Below, in pieces: positions 10,447 through 20,436 of a DNA stretch of 64,000 nucleotides. Position 1 is the stretch's first letter; the number at the start of each line of letters is the position of its first letter. The notes under the pieces were generated by a model. That model saw only the letters and a list, made by a program, of their open reading frames with translations. It had not been told where the DNA came from and did not search any database. Both the position numbers and the translations under genes were made by a program. Where the stretch lies: assembly GCA_031761405.1 (NCBI GenBank), contig JASEVX010000003.1, positions 19,953,849 through 20,017,848 of the forward strand. The letters run 5' to 3'. The DNA is from Serripes groenlandicus (lineage: Eukaryota > Mollusca > Bivalvia > Cardiida > Cardiidae).

Positions 10447-10675
10447 CTAAACCCTTTCCCACAAATAGATCTGCAGCAGACGACAATGACAATGTATATA
10501 TGCAAAACTGTGAAACATCTCTTTAACCGAAAGTAAATTGATTTAATAAAGTTGAAAACATTGTGACAAAAGGAGAAACTGTTCATTATGAGCAATTTCG
10601 TCTTTTTCCACAATGGTTTTATAAGCTGTCTGCTGAAGAAGCGTCAGAAAGCGTCTGCAAGTGAGAAAGGATTAA
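10447..10675 (-). mobile_element. Old MITE, nearly complete
   Basis: TAAACCCTTTCCCACAAATA on the left and CTGCAAGTGAGAAAGGATTAA on the right. The centre GAGAAACTGTTCATTATGAG is still partly palindromic. Confidence 0.8.
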
Positions 10676-10734
10676 CCGAGACCGATGTGAGAATGATTCA
10701 ACTTGTAATGCCCCATCTCAAATCCCACCATACT

Positions 10735-10880
10735 AACCCTTACCCTCATATAGACGCTTTCTGACGTCTGTGCAGCAGACGACTTTTGAAAACATTGTGA
10801 CAAAGTAGAAATTGCTCAAAACGAGCAATTTCTTCTTTTAGCCACAATGTTTTAAAATTTTGACAGTAAGTAAACTATCA
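10735..10880 (+). mobile_element. MITE left half, truncated
   Basis: Begins CTAACCCTTACCCTCATATA and carries the GACGCTTTCTGACG block, the CAGCAGACGAC arm and the whole central palindrome, then loses similarity about 20 bp past the TGTTTT of the right arm. Confidence 0.8.
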
Positions 10881-11195
10881 GATAACCCTTTCCCTCAAAT
10901 AGACGCTTTCTGACGCCTCTGCAGCAGACGGCTTTTTGAAATCATGGTGACAAAAGAAGAAAGGCTTTTTGAAAACATAGTGACAAAAGAAGAAATTGCT
11001 CAAAACAAGCAATTTCTTCTTTTGCCACGATGTTTTCCACTTTAAGTCATAGGTTATCCATTCAATTATAGAGATTTTCTATCTTTTGACTAAACATGTA
11101 CAAAGTCGTCTGCTGCAGAATTGCCGTACGAGGGAAAGGGTTAAGATGTTTTCAAAGTACTCTACTGCACATTTGTTGTATGTGGGAAAGGGTTA
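10881..11195 (+). mobile_element. Young TTAA-MITE with a 34-bp internal duplication, plus an old MITE end
   Basis: At 10881-11144 (264 bp) the block from GCTTTTTGAAA to GACAAAAGAAGAAA occurs twice in direct order before the central palindrome, which explains the extra length. The left site is GATAA rather than TTAA; the right end GAGGGAAAGGGTTAA is intact. About 11145-11195 is a leftover right end of an older copy (ATGTGGGAAAGGGTTAA). Confidence 0.9.
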
Positions 11196-11489
11196 ACCAA
11201 TCCGCCATATGGAATGGATCAATCCTGTAAGACTGAACATGGCACACCTTGGAACATGCAATGCAAGTTTATGTTTCCTTCTGCATTTTAAATCTATTCA
11301 GACAAAACGGTTGATGAGATTTCATCTGCGAATCATGAATATTCGGAATAAAAAATTACATTTGCTTTCTCTGCCTATATGGAAATGAGTAAATCAAAGC
11401 TGAGATCAACGCCCCATGATAGCACAACCTAAGGACATTTTATTCCCGTCACAAATAAATTAACCTTTTTACAATCATACACTACATAT
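11196..11489. other. Intron sequence without recognised feature
   Basis: About 290 bp of apparently single-copy DNA with no exon or repeat signature. Confidence 0.45.
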
Positions 11490-12603
11490 GCAGCAGATGA
11501 CTTTTACCCATTCCCCCATGCAGGCACATTTTGATGCATCTGCAACAGATGATGTTTACCCATTCCCCCAGGCAGGCACAATTTGATGCATCTGCAGCAG
11601 ATGATGTTTACCCATTCCCCAATGCAGGCACATTTTGATGCATCTGCAACAGATGACGTTTACCCATTCCCCCAGGCAGGCAGGCACAATTTGATGAATG
11701 TGCAGCAGATGATGTTTACCTACTCCCCTAGGTAGGCACAATTTGTTGCATCTGCAACAGATGATGTTTACCCATTCCCCTAGGCGGGCACATTTTAATG
11801 CATCTGCAACAGATGACATGTACTCATTCCCCCAGGTAGGCACATTTTGATGCATCTGCAACAGATGACGTTTACCCAATCCCCCAGGCAGTCAGGCACA
11901 ATTTGACGCATCTGCAGCAGATGACGTTTACCTATTCCCCCAGGCAGGCACAATTTGACGCATCTGCAGTAGATGATGTTTACCTATTCCCCTAGGCAGG
12001 CACAATTTGATGCATCTGCACCAATGACGTTTACCCATTCCCCCAGGCAGGCACATTTTGATGCATCTGAAACAGATGACGTTTCTCCATTCCCCAGGCA
12101 GGCACATTTTGATGCATCTGCAACAGATGACGTTTACCCATTCCCCCAGGTAGGCACAATTTGATGCATCTGCAACAGATGACGTTTACCCATTCCCCCA
12201 GGCAGGCAGGCACAATTTGACGCATCTGCAGCAGATGACGTTTACCTATTCCCCTAGGCAGGCACAATTTGATGCATCTGCACCAGATGATGTTTACCCA
12301 TTCCCCCAGGCAGGCACATTTTGATGCATCTGCAACAGATGATGTTTACCCATTCCCCCAGGCAGGCACATTTTGATGCATCTGCAGTAGATGATGTTTA
12401 CCCATTCCCCCAGGCAGGCACAATTTGATGCATCTGCAGCAGATGACATTTACCCATTCCCCAGGCAGGTACAATTTGATGCATCTGCAAAAGATGACGT
12501 TTACCCATTCCCCCAGGCAGGCACATTTTGATGCATCTGCAACAGATGACGTTTACCCATTCCCCAGGCAGGTACAATTTGATGCATCTTCAACAGATGA
12601 CTT
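11490..12603. repeat. Satellite-like array of about 52-bp units, 21 units, derived from a MITE end
   Basis: The block AGGCACATTTTGATGCATCT recurs about every 52 bp with starts near 11521, 11572, 11625, 11684, 11733 and so on to 12571. Each unit reads GATGCATCTGCAACAGATGA, then a GTTTACCCATTCCCC linker. The unit corresponds to the left end of older MITE copies (CCCACATGCAGACACATTTT, then GATGCATCTGCAGCAGACGA). Units fall into ACATTTTG and ACAATTTG subtypes that partly alternate. Several units have a duplicated CAGG. ORFs in it are a by-product of the periodicity. Confidence 0.95.
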
Positions 12604-13278
12604 TTGTCAAAATATCTTCAACCCCATTGTAGATAATTATTGATTTTCTATATTTTTCTAAGCGATCTGCATGGGATTTGTTACATGCGGGAAAAGGTAA
12701 AAAACAACAACGTCCAGGCAAACATAGGGAAATCTCTATACATGAAATTATGCATATAGAATAGAATTGAAAACATTGTGTCAGAAAGTAAAATTGCTCA
12801 TTAAGAATAAATATACTTTTACCACAATGATTTGCTAAAGTCATCTGCAGGAGATGCTTTGATGTGTGCAAAAGGGTTAATTCTTTCCCAATACAGACAG
12901 TTTGTCGTAACTTTAATAAACATCGTGGAAAATGGAGAAACTACTCACACATTTTTTTTGCAATACTTCAACCAGTTCCCACATTCAACAAATCTGCAGC
13001 AGATGAACACAACATTTCTATTCAATAATTAAACTTTCATTTATAGAAGATTTTCCAAATGTTAGCCCAGAAGTTTTAAATGTCATCTGCTGCAGATTTG
13101 TTGCATAATAAAAAATCTGTAGGAGTGTGTGTGAGAACATAACATTGAAACATGTCTGCAAGTGAGAAGGAGCTGAAAACATTGTCGGGAACGGAAACAA
13201 TTCTCCCTCTTTCACAGATATTTTCAAAAGTCTTCTGCTGCAATGTTGTCAAATGTCTTCTGTATTAGGTAAAGAGCT
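12604..13278. mobile_element. Several old MITE pieces
   Basis: Right-half piece at about 12604-12700 (TTGTTACATGCGGGAAAAGG), a minus-orientation copy at about 12710-12880 (ending TGTGTGCAAAAGGGTTAA), and eroded pieces at about 12880-13270 with ATCTGCAGCAGATGA and CATCTGCTGCAGATTTG arms. The first piece directly continues the right edge of the 52-bp array, as expected if the array grew inside a MITE. Confidence 0.7.
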
Positions 13279-13475
13279 TAACCTTTCTCACATACAATAA
13301 ATCTGCAGCAGACGACTTTGAAAATATGGAATATCTAAAAAAATAAGAGTGTACATGCTGAAAAGAGTTGTGGCAAAAAGAGAAATTGCTCGTTTTGAGC
13401 AATTTCTTCTTTTGTCACAAGGTTTTCAAAAAGTCGTCTGCTGCAAAAAGCGTCTTTATGTGGGAAAGGGTTAAA
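13279..13475 (-). mobile_element. MITE, minus orientation, intermediate age
   Basis: TTAACCTTTCTCACATACAA on the left, TTTATGTGGGAAAGGGTTAA on the right. Centre GAAATTGCTCGTTTTGAGCA intact; part of the left spacer deleted. Confidence 0.88.
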
Positions 13476-13688
13476 AGACCTCAGGAAAGCCATGATAACC
13501 TGACAATTGTTCAATCAATCATTGCAGATTTATTTGACAGCTTTGTGATTGTTCATGAGTATCATGGAGACAATATGCAGCCCAAAGCTCATCATTTTTT
13601 ACAGTAACCCTTTTACCATTTACATGCTGTACAGCGGACACTTTGTCAATGCAAGGTTTTCACCTAATTTCTCTAAATCTGATATGAC
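13476..13688. other. Intron sequence without recognised feature
   Basis: About 210 bp of apparently single-copy DNA between two MITEs. Confidence 0.4.
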
Positions 13689-13918
13689 TTAACCGTTTTC
13701 CACATACAACAAATCTACAGCAGACGAATTCGAAAACATCCTAGCAACAATGTAAAAAATCTCCATAAATGGGAGTTTAATTATTAAATAGAATTGAAAA
13801 CATTGTGGCAAATGGAGAAATTGCTCATGATGAGAAATTTCTCCTTGTGCCACAATGTTTTCAAAAGTCATCTGATGCAGAGGCATCAGTTAGCGTCCAT
13901 ATAAGGGAAAGCATAAAC
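13689..13918 (-). mobile_element. Old MITE, full length
   Basis: TTAACCGTTTTCCACATACA on the left, CATATAAGGGAAAGCATAA on the right. Both GAAAACAT and ATGTTTTC arms and the centre AGAAATTGCTCATGATGAGA are readable. Confidence 0.85.
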
Positions 13919-14352
13919 CCTTCACCACCAGAAGACATATTTTGCCACATCTGCAGCAGACAACTTTTGAAAACATTTTGAAACAAGAGGCCCATGAGGG
14001 CCTATGCTCTACTGGGATGGTTCCTTGGTTATTTTCAATCCAGAGCATGTATGTATGGTGAAGATCGGATAGTAAATAAAGGCTCTATTGTGTGCACAAG
14101 CTGTATTATAGCAATTTTAGCAATTTCAAGGGCCATAATCCAGTCTTGCATTGGCAGATCTGTCTGGTTTGCTAAAGGAACCGAGCTATCATGGATATCT
14201 AACTACTGTATAAGTTTGATTGAGATACAATCAAAACTGAAGACTGTATCGCGTTCACAAGCAATTGTTTAAGGACGCACAGACGCACGGTAGAGCTAAA
14301 AACAAAGAAATTACTTGCACTTGACCAATTCTCCTTTTGCCACAATATTTTA
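13919..14352 (+). mobile_element. Old MITE split by a GAGGCCC-family HINE-like element
   Basis: The host MITE left half is at about 13917-13982, ending GAAAACATTTTGA, and resumes at about 14302 (ACAAAGAAATTACTTGCAC). The insert, 13983-14301, starts ACAAGAGGCCCATGAGGGCC (AGGCCC and GGGCCT hairpin), then GCTCTACTG. It ends GGTAGAGCTAAAA after a single body unit, with the GACGCACAGACGCAC microsatellite near its 3' end. Joining the two MITE halves restores the expected GACAAAG-type sequence with no obvious target duplication. Confidence 0.87.
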
Positions 14353-14578
14353 AGCCTTTCCCACATACAACAAATCTGCAGCACACAACTTTGAAAACAT
14401 TTAGACAAAAATATGGAAAATCTAATTAAATGAATATGTAACTATTGAAAAGTGTTGAAAACATTGTGGCAAAAGGAGAAGTTGCTTGTTTTAAGCAATT
14501 TCATCTTTTGTCACAATTTTTTCAAAGGTCGTCCGCTACAGAGGCACCAGAAAGCGTCCTTATGTGGGAAAGGGTTAA
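14352..14578 (-). mobile_element. Old MITE, full length, minus orientation
   Basis: TAAGCCTTTCCCACATACAA on the left, TTATGTGGGAAAGGGTTAA on the right; centre GAAGTTGCTTGTTTTAAGCA palindromic with compensating changes on both arms (GCTTG and AAGC). Confidence 0.88.
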
Positions 14579-14653
14579 ACTATAACCAATAATTAACTTT
14601 TAATTCATAGAGATTTCCAAATTTTTGGCTTGATGTTTTCAAGGGGGAAATCT

Positions 14654-14860
14654 CTTAAACCCTTCCTCTGCAGCAGACGGCTTTTTGAAAACATAGTGAC
14701 AAAAGAAGAAATTGCACAAAACGTGCAATTTCTCCTTTTGCCACAATGTTATCCACTTTTTGTCATAGGTTGTCCATTCAATTATGGAGATTTTCTATTT
14801 TTTAACAATATATGTTCAAAGTCATCTGCTGCAGAATTGCCGTATGAGGGAAAGGATTAA
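14654..14860 (+). mobile_element. Young MITE with deleted left shoulder
   Basis: CTTAAACCCTTCCTCTGCAG shows that about 25 bp between the terminal CCCTT and the CTCTGCAGCAGACGG arm has been lost. The rest, to GAGGGAAAGGATTAA, is typical. Confidence 0.9.
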
Positions 14861-15747
14861 AGAAGGAACAATTTTGGTTTGGAGAAGAAGGAAGCATTGT
14901 TCGAAAAGGAGATATTGCTTGTTGCAGGAATTCATCCCTTTCAACAATTTCATCATAACACATTTGATGCAGATAAGATGAAATAAATCTGCCTGTGGGA
15001 AAATGTTCAGCAACATTCTTCTCTTAGACTCTTCTCATTAAAGCAGGGACGTAGATTAAAGTTAGTAATGAATGTCAAGTTGAAATTGATCTATAATTTC
15101 TAGTATTTCTATTTACTCCATTTTTCAGATATCTGAAGAGTGACAATAAAAAGCTGTCTGCCAAAAAAATCAAAGCGTGACAGTAGTTCAGACGACAGTT
15201 ATAAATTAATCCTATGTGTCACCTTGCCAATACAGAGGACACAAAAACTGTCCAACGAAAGAAGACGAGGGAAGAAAAGTCGGAGACTATCGCAGGGAAT
15301 GTGTAACACAAGAAGAGAACTGCTACCAAGAATTCTTCAAGATTAAGCGAAAGGACAGGAACATCTATCATTTACTGACTGAAATCGGGATATAATTTTC
15401 TAAAAGCCTATAAATTGTTACAGGCTAACCTTATTACAGTCATAACCTTCCTCATAATATGAGAATCAACCCTTTCAGTGATGACGGACAACTCTCGAAA
15501 ACATTGCTAGAAAAGCGGATTTTGATTATGATGAGCATTTTCGATCCCGCTTAACCCTGCCAAACATACCAAAGTAATGCATGTTTGAAAACATGTAGGC
15601 AATTGTTACTGAAATCAGTGAGCTATGTAATCAACTCTATTCAAAAACAAAACTTTTATATACAGATTTCTTTTATTTTTCTTCAAATTGTTTCAGTCAT
15701 TTGCTGTATATGTGTGAAAGGTGAAATCCATCCTGGGGAGAGGAGAT
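14861..15747. other. Intron with an unassigned 68-codon ORF and eroded MITE pieces
   Basis: A plus-strand ORF at 15140-15346 is rich in Lys, Arg and Ser (for example SNERRRGKKSRRLS) but resembles no protein I recognise, and the composition fits purine-rich intron DNA. About 14930-15010 and 15480-15720 carry weak MITE traces. No GRK2 exon is seen. Confidence 0.45.

Positions 15748-15786
<39 letters not shown>
15748..15786 (+). repeat. Uninterrupted run of 39 G
   Basis: Positions 15748-15786 are G only. On the coding strand of GRK2 this is a poly-C run. A run this long may be misjudged in length by sequencing, and DNA of this kind can form G-quadruplexes. Confidence 0.97.
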
Positions 15787-15787
<1 letters not shown>

Positions 15788-15829
15788 TATGTCATTTTCT
15801 TTATGGCAAATGTCTATACAATGAAAAAA

Positions 15830-16143
15830 AAGTTATTCAATCATTATGCGCAATTTCTCCTTTTGCCACTATGTTTTCAATAGCTGCAGAAAAATTATCC
15901 TTGAAATGATATTTAACCCTTTCCCTCATACAACAAATCTGCAGCAAACAACTTTGAACATATTTTGTCAAAACGTAGAAAATCTCCATAATTGAATGGA
16001 GAACCTATGACAGAAAGTGGAAAACATTGTGGCAAAAGGAGAAATTGCATGTTTTGTGCAATTTCTTCTTTTGTCAGTATGTTTTCAAAAAAGCCGTCTG
16101 CTGCAGAGGCGTCAGAAAGCGTCTATATGAGGGAAATGGTTAA
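15830..16143 (-). mobile_element. Young TTAA-MITE (15913-16143) with an older MITE piece before it
   Basis: 15913-16143 is full length in minus orientation (TTAACCCTTTCCCTCATACA to ATATGAGGGAAATGGTTAA). The centre GAAATTGCATGTTTTGTGCA keeps pairing. Positions 15830-15912 hold an older fragment with GCGCAATTTCTCCTTTTGCC. Confidence 0.92.
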
Positions 16144-16418
16144 AATCCTGGATGGTTAAAGCATCCATCTCGGGAGCAAGAAAATAAGAGTCCTGACAAG
16201 GTCGGATCAAATCAATGACTTTACAAGTGTTTGGAGGAACAAATGTGGCGTGCCTGCCAATAGGTAAGTGAAGGCATGATGGACAGATAAGATGGATAGA
16301 CGATGGAGAAGCGATCCTTATAATATTATGTCTCTCTGTCAACTCAGATGACTTAACAAGAGGAACATGATGGTCCTATATTGCTCTCCTGATTTAATTA
16401 ATAGAAATTAAATACATG
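16144..16418. other. Intron sequence, possible degraded tRNA-like piece
   Basis: About 16155-16215 has a TGGTTAAAGCATCCATCTC-like A-box region and a weak AGGTCGGATCAAAT B-box-like stretch. This could be an old SINE head, but I see no body or target duplication. Confidence 0.35.
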
Positions 16419-16645
16419 TTAGCCCTTTCCCTCATATAGATGCTTTCTGATGCCACTGCAGCAGACGGCTTTTTGAAAACATAGTGACAAAAGAAGAAAT
16501 TGCTCAAAACGAGCAATTCTCCTTTTGCCACAATGTTTCCACTTTTTGTCATAGGTTATCCATTCAATTATAGAGATTTTCTACTTTTTGACAAAATATG
16601 TTCAAAGTCCTCTGCTGCAGAATTGTCGTATGAGGGAAAGGGTTG
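16419..16645 (+). mobile_element. Young TTAA-MITE, plus orientation
   Basis: Left end TTAGCCCTTTCCCTCATATA, right end GAGGGAAAGGGTTGA; both TTAA sites carry one mutation. Centre AAATTGCTCAAAACGAGCA. Confidence 0.92.
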
Positions 16646-17489
16646 AATACTTTTTTGTTGAAATATTATGAAGTAAAGTCAACCCTGTGCTAAAGACCAC
16701 GTTTGTTTAACAATTCCATGTCTATAGCAACCACACTTTTAATTTCCCAATTACTCTTATTCTGCATGAATGACCACCAACCCTGTGAACAAAGACCAAC
16801 ATGTTCTCCTCCCATGGGTGGTCTTTAAACACAGGTTGGACTGTATTGTACTTAGCAAATCTCATATTTGCCTGATGAAGTCATCGAGTTATGCTGTAAC
16901 CAAGGTTTGTACTGATAACCTTTAGCTACATAAAATATATATGTAAAGTAATCATGTGCCATTTTTTTAAATAGATCAAAATAATTTGAACAATCTTGGT
17001 AGAGGGTCACCCAAGGAACATTTCCCCCAAATTATTCTTCAATCAAACAAAATGTTCAAATAAGGATTGGGGGGTTTGGAATTCTCTTCTTATCAAGATC
17101 TCTTGTCATACACACTTCATTATCATGCAGACATATCAGTTTCTTTGGGCTAACATGCCATTTCTCAAAGCGGGTCCTTGACAAGCCAAAATTGAACCCC
17201 AGACAGACTTGTATAGAGATGTTTGATTGTCATACAATAGGAAACTTATAAATTAGTGAACCAAGATTCCAGTCTGGAGATAGGTACTGTGACAGATATA
17301 TATTAGAATATCATCCTCTACTTGAAGCCAGCTATAGCATCAAGATTTATAACTAAACCCATTGACAACAAAGATCATATCAACCAAGAGGGTCAATGTA
17401 ACCATGTTAACCCTTTCTCACATGCAGACTGTATTCAATAATTATAATATTATGGTGTACAACCTGTGTTTAAAGACCACCATAGGAAT
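16646..17489. other. Intron with a weak AGGGCC-family fragment
   Basis: About 16985-17050 contains GTAGAGGGTCACCCAAGGAA, a body block of the AGGGCC HINE-like family. Short blocks on AAAGACCAC and GGTGGTCTTTAAACA (about 16690-16850 and 17465-17480) recur in both directions. The rest shows nothing I can name. Confidence 0.5.
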
Positions 17490-17712
17490 AAATGAATGTA
17501 TATTGTTTTATGGCTCATCGACAGCTAAGGTCATTTAGCGCGCAATTAAATTTAATTATTCATGATCCCTGGGTAAACAAACCAGTACTAGGCTAGAAAA
17601 TGTGCCTTGCCCAAGGGCACTCCACCATGACCGTAGTGCCGCGACTGGGGATCGAACCCGGGACACCCGGTTTCGAAATCCCCGACGCTAACCACTCGAC
17701 CACAGCGGATTC
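17490..17712 (-). mobile_element. tRNA-derived SINE, full length, family S2, with target duplication
   Basis: Minus-strand reading gives a tRNA-like head with A box GGTCGAGTGGTTAGC and B box GGGTTCGATCCCC. A body follows containing GGGCAAGGCACATTTTCTAG, and it ends in a TGAATGTATATTG-type tail. The 13-bp sequence ACCACCATAGGAA flanks it on both sides (about 17476-17488 and 17714-17726), a clear target-site duplication. The right copy runs into the following truncated MITE. Confidence 0.93.
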
Positions 17713-17726
17713 CACCACCATAGGAA

Positions 17727-17914
17727 GAGAAAGGAAGAGAACAAAAAATAGAAAATCTCTATAATTGAATGGATAACCTATGACAAAAAGTTGAAAACAT
17801 TGTGGCAAAAGGAGAAATTGCACGTTTTGAGCAATTTCTTCTTTTGTCACTATGTTTTCAAAAAGCCATCTGCTGCAGAGGCATCAGAAAGCGTCTAAAT
17901 GAGGGAAAGGGTTA
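17727..17914 (-). mobile_element. Young MITE, left end missing
   Basis: Similarity starts at about 17739 with ACAAAAAATAGAAAATCTC and runs to GAGGGAAAGGGTTAA. The left terminal repeat and first arm are absent; the SINE and its target duplication are found in their place. Confidence 0.88.
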
Positions 17915-17965
17915 AAGGGAGTTTCCATTATTTTGGTATGTATTCAGAAACAAATTTGCAGTTAA

Positions 17966-18255
17966 CATTGTCGATTGATTGGGGTTTAACGGTGCTTTAA
18001 ACAATTTATCAGTCATATCACGGCGGCCAGTTCACCTTCTCATGTGTTTGTCTTTCTCCCACCAGTACTCCATAAACAGTCTTTCCATGCAACTGGCTGC
18101 TTTTTCACATAGACTTTTATCCCATTGGTGGAAGCCAAATGATGCTTGTCAGTTACTTTTGTAAAATGTCGGAAAGAATGTTGGTCAAGCTGGGGGTTTA
18201 AACTTGCAACCCCCTTGATTGACAGCCCGCATTGCTACCATCACAGCAACTGGGG
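17966..18255 (-). mobile_element. tRNA-derived SINE, family S1, minus orientation, degraded head
   Basis: Plus-strand reading starts GATTGATTGGGGTTTAACGG and passes CACGGCGGCCAGTTCACC, the S1 body. It ends in a corrupted head (CTTGATTGACAGCCCGCATT, then GCTACC) with a weak B box. Confidence 0.82.
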
Positions 18256-18490
18256 TTCGGCTTAAGACTGTTGAAAGAGAAGAAATTGCTCCAAACAAGC
18301 TATTTCTGATTTATCCACAATGTTTTAATCTTGATTTAAAACCATACTTCACATTTATTTTAGACTTTTCAACATTTTCTCAGATGTTTTCATAGCAGAT
18401 GACTGTCTAAATGTTCTATCAAGATAATGTTTATCATTTAATAGGAAAATTACATCAATTTCTTTTCCTGTTATTTTCTTCTTCTTTCAA

Positions 18491-18553
18491 ACTGACGAGT
18501 GAAAGCAAATATATTCTTTCATTGCCACACCAGTGACTCTCTTCATTCTACAT
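18491..18553 (-). pseudogene. Degenerate second copy of the GRK2 18584-18683 exon
   Basis: On the minus strand GAGTCACTGG and TTGCTTTCACTCGTCAGT match GAGTCACTGG and ATGCTTTCACTAGTCAGT of the functional exon just upstream in the transcript, in the same order. The copy has about four extra nucleotides between the two blocks, which shifts the frame. It lacks the start of the exon, and the GGGGTGAG donor region has become TTTGAAAG. It looks like a dead tandem exon duplication, about 30 nt downstream of the live exon. Confidence 0.75.
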
Positions 18554-18583
18554 AAAGACTTAAGTAAAAATCAATCAACTCAC

Positions 18584-18683
18584 CCCTGTACTGACTAGTG
18601 AAAGCATTATTCGTTCGTTTATCGCCAGTGACTCGCCTCCTTTCATTTTGATTCGTTTTTTATCTAAACATTTCATGGCATAC
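18584..18683 (-). CDS. GRK2: GRK2 exon: VAIK-lysine region, beta3 to helix C
   Basis: 100 nt between the acceptor CTTTTTTTTAG and the donor GTGAGT. The first base completes a Met codon (AT from the exon before plus G here) and the exon ends in phase 0 on GGG (Gly). It encodes [20 protein letters not shown] and then [13 protein letters not shown]. The Lys of AMK is the ATP-anchoring lysine (K220 in mammalian GRK2, from memory). The Glu of NERIM sits in helix [12 protein letters not shown] replaces QGETLALNERI of flies and mammals, which are conservative changes. The donor GTGAGT is weaker than those of other exons, and a broken partial copy of the exon follows it. Confidence 0.98.
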
Positions 18684-18841
18684 CTAAAAAAAAGTCAGAA
18701 AAGATTCATGAAACAAGTTGTCAAAATGACATTATCAAAACTGTTGTCAAAAGGTATACACATGCCTAGAATGCAACCCCTACTTCTGACAATCCAAATG
18801 TTATGTACCAATATCAAAGTTTTTACCACAGAGGAATATTG

Positions 18842-19110
18842 ATTGATTAATTGTTTTTTACACCGCTTTCAACAATTTTTCAGTTATATCGCGGTGTTCC
18901 CTGGGTAGGTTACCAGTACTACTGGTCCATTTATCCTGACACCAGCCAGTCAGTCGTAATGCTAACCCCACAACCCTGAGCGCCAAGGAGGGCAGCCATT
19001 ACTACCATTTTTAAAGTTTTTGGTATGACCCTGCTGGGGATCAAACCTGTGACCTACTGCACCCAGAGTAGATGCTCTACCACTACACCGGCGAGGCAGT
19101 CCGACAGGGC
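18842..19110 (-). mobile_element. tRNA-derived SINE, family S3
   Basis: Minus-strand head: GCCTCGCCGGTGTAGTGGTA with A box, and then AGGTCACAGGTTTGATCCCC with B box. The body includes CTCCTTGGCGCTCAGGGTTG. The tail ends in TCAATCAAT-like sequence at about 18842. The same body, without the head, occurs in tandem at 30607-32790. Confidence 0.85.
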
Positions 19111-19418
19111 AAAAACTGTATTGAGCCCAAAAGGTACAAGTTGGCATATCATAATAGTGTAGGTTCAGATCAGCCTGTACATCTACTCCTTCTTATCAGA
19201 ATCCACACAAGCCAACAGATGCTTCCTATAAGCTTGTGTACGGAAAGTGTGAACAGTTTAGGACATGATCAGGCTGATCTTGATCTATATATAATACTGT
19301 TTACAAAAGTGTGAACAGTTTAGGACATGATCAGGCTGATCTTGATCTATATATAATACTGTTTAAAAAAGCAAACTTGTACCTCTTCACATGGATGGGC
19401 TCAAATGTGCCTGAATCT
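19111..19418. repeat. Intron with a 62-bp tandem duplication (19247-19370)
   Basis: A 62-bp block beginning GTGTGAACAGTTTAGGACAT is present twice in direct order with one or two differences. Upstream sequence (19111-19246) has no recognised feature. Confidence 0.85.
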
Positions 19419-20436
19419 AAACAAGAGGGCCATGATGGCCCTGGAATCGCTCACCTGATTTTTTTTTTTTTCACTTTAGCTATATAAGCCCCGCCCCCTG
19501 GCAGCCATAGTTTCCGACCAATTAACTTACCTTGAAGGAATCTGATAGAGGGTAAGCCTAGGAACATTTCTACAAAATTATTTGAATATTAGCCAAACAC
19601 TTTTGGAGGAGAAGATTTTTTAGGTTTTCACTATGGTCACTGAAAGTGGGTCACCCTAGGAACATTTCTACAAAATTATTTGAAAATCGGCCAGATACTT
19701 TTGGAGGAGAAGATTTTTTAAGTTTTCACTATAGCCATATAATGCAAAATAGCCCTGCCCACTGGCGGCCATGTTTTTTGACCAATCAACATGGCTTGAA
19801 GGAATCTGAAAGTGGGTCATCCAAGGAACATTTCTACAAAATTATTTGAAAATCGGCCTGACACTTATGGAGGAGAAGATTTTTTAAGTTTTCACTATAG
19901 CCATATAAGGCAAAACAGCCCCGCCCCCCCTGGCGGCCATGTTTCTCGACCAATCAACATGGCTTGAAGGAATCTGATAGAGGATGACCCAAGGAACATT
20001 TCTACAAAATTATTTGAAAATCAGCTTGACTCTTTCGGAGGAAAAGATTTTTTAAGTTTTCACTATAGCCATATAAGGCAAAAAAGCACCGCCCCCATGG
20101 CAGCCATGTTTTTCGACCAATCAACATGGCTTGAAGGAATCTGATAGAGGGTCATCCAAGGAACATTTCTACACAATAATTTCAAAATCTGCCAACCAGT
20201 TTGGGAGAAGAAGAATTTTGAAGTTTTTTTCGTTTCGTTGCCATGGAAACCAGAATTTTGCATGGATCCCAAAAATTTGAAGGAATTCTGGTGAGGTCAT
20301 TGAGAGGATGCTTTCTGTGAAGTTTCATCAAAATTGACCCACTGGTTACTGAGGAGAAGAAGTTGACGCACGATGCACGACGGACAAAAGGCGATCACAA
20401 TAACTCACCTTGAGCAAAGCTCAGGTGAGCTAAAAA
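19419..20436 (+). mobile_element. HINE-like element, AGGGCC family, complete, four to five body units
   Basis: Starts ACAAGAGGGCCATGATGGCC (perfect AGGGCCA and TGGCCCT hairpin), then GCTCACCT. It ends GAGCAAAGCTC hairpin, AGGTGAGC and TAAAAA. The body repeats a unit of about 165 bp built on GGCGGCCATGTTT, ACATGGCTTGAAGGAATCTG and AAAATTATTTGAAAATC. No ORF suggests a transposase or Rep-helicase. Confidence 0.92.

Noticed and set aside
11490..12603. A CRISPR-like array of regular repeats
   Set aside because: The units are contiguous variants with no unique spacers, eukaryotic context, and clear derivation from a MITE end.
15140..15346. A Lys/Arg-rich 68-codon ORF as a nuclear protein exon
   Set aside because: No recognisable domain, no splice signals that fit a gene on the plus strand, and purine-rich intron sequence gives the same composition.
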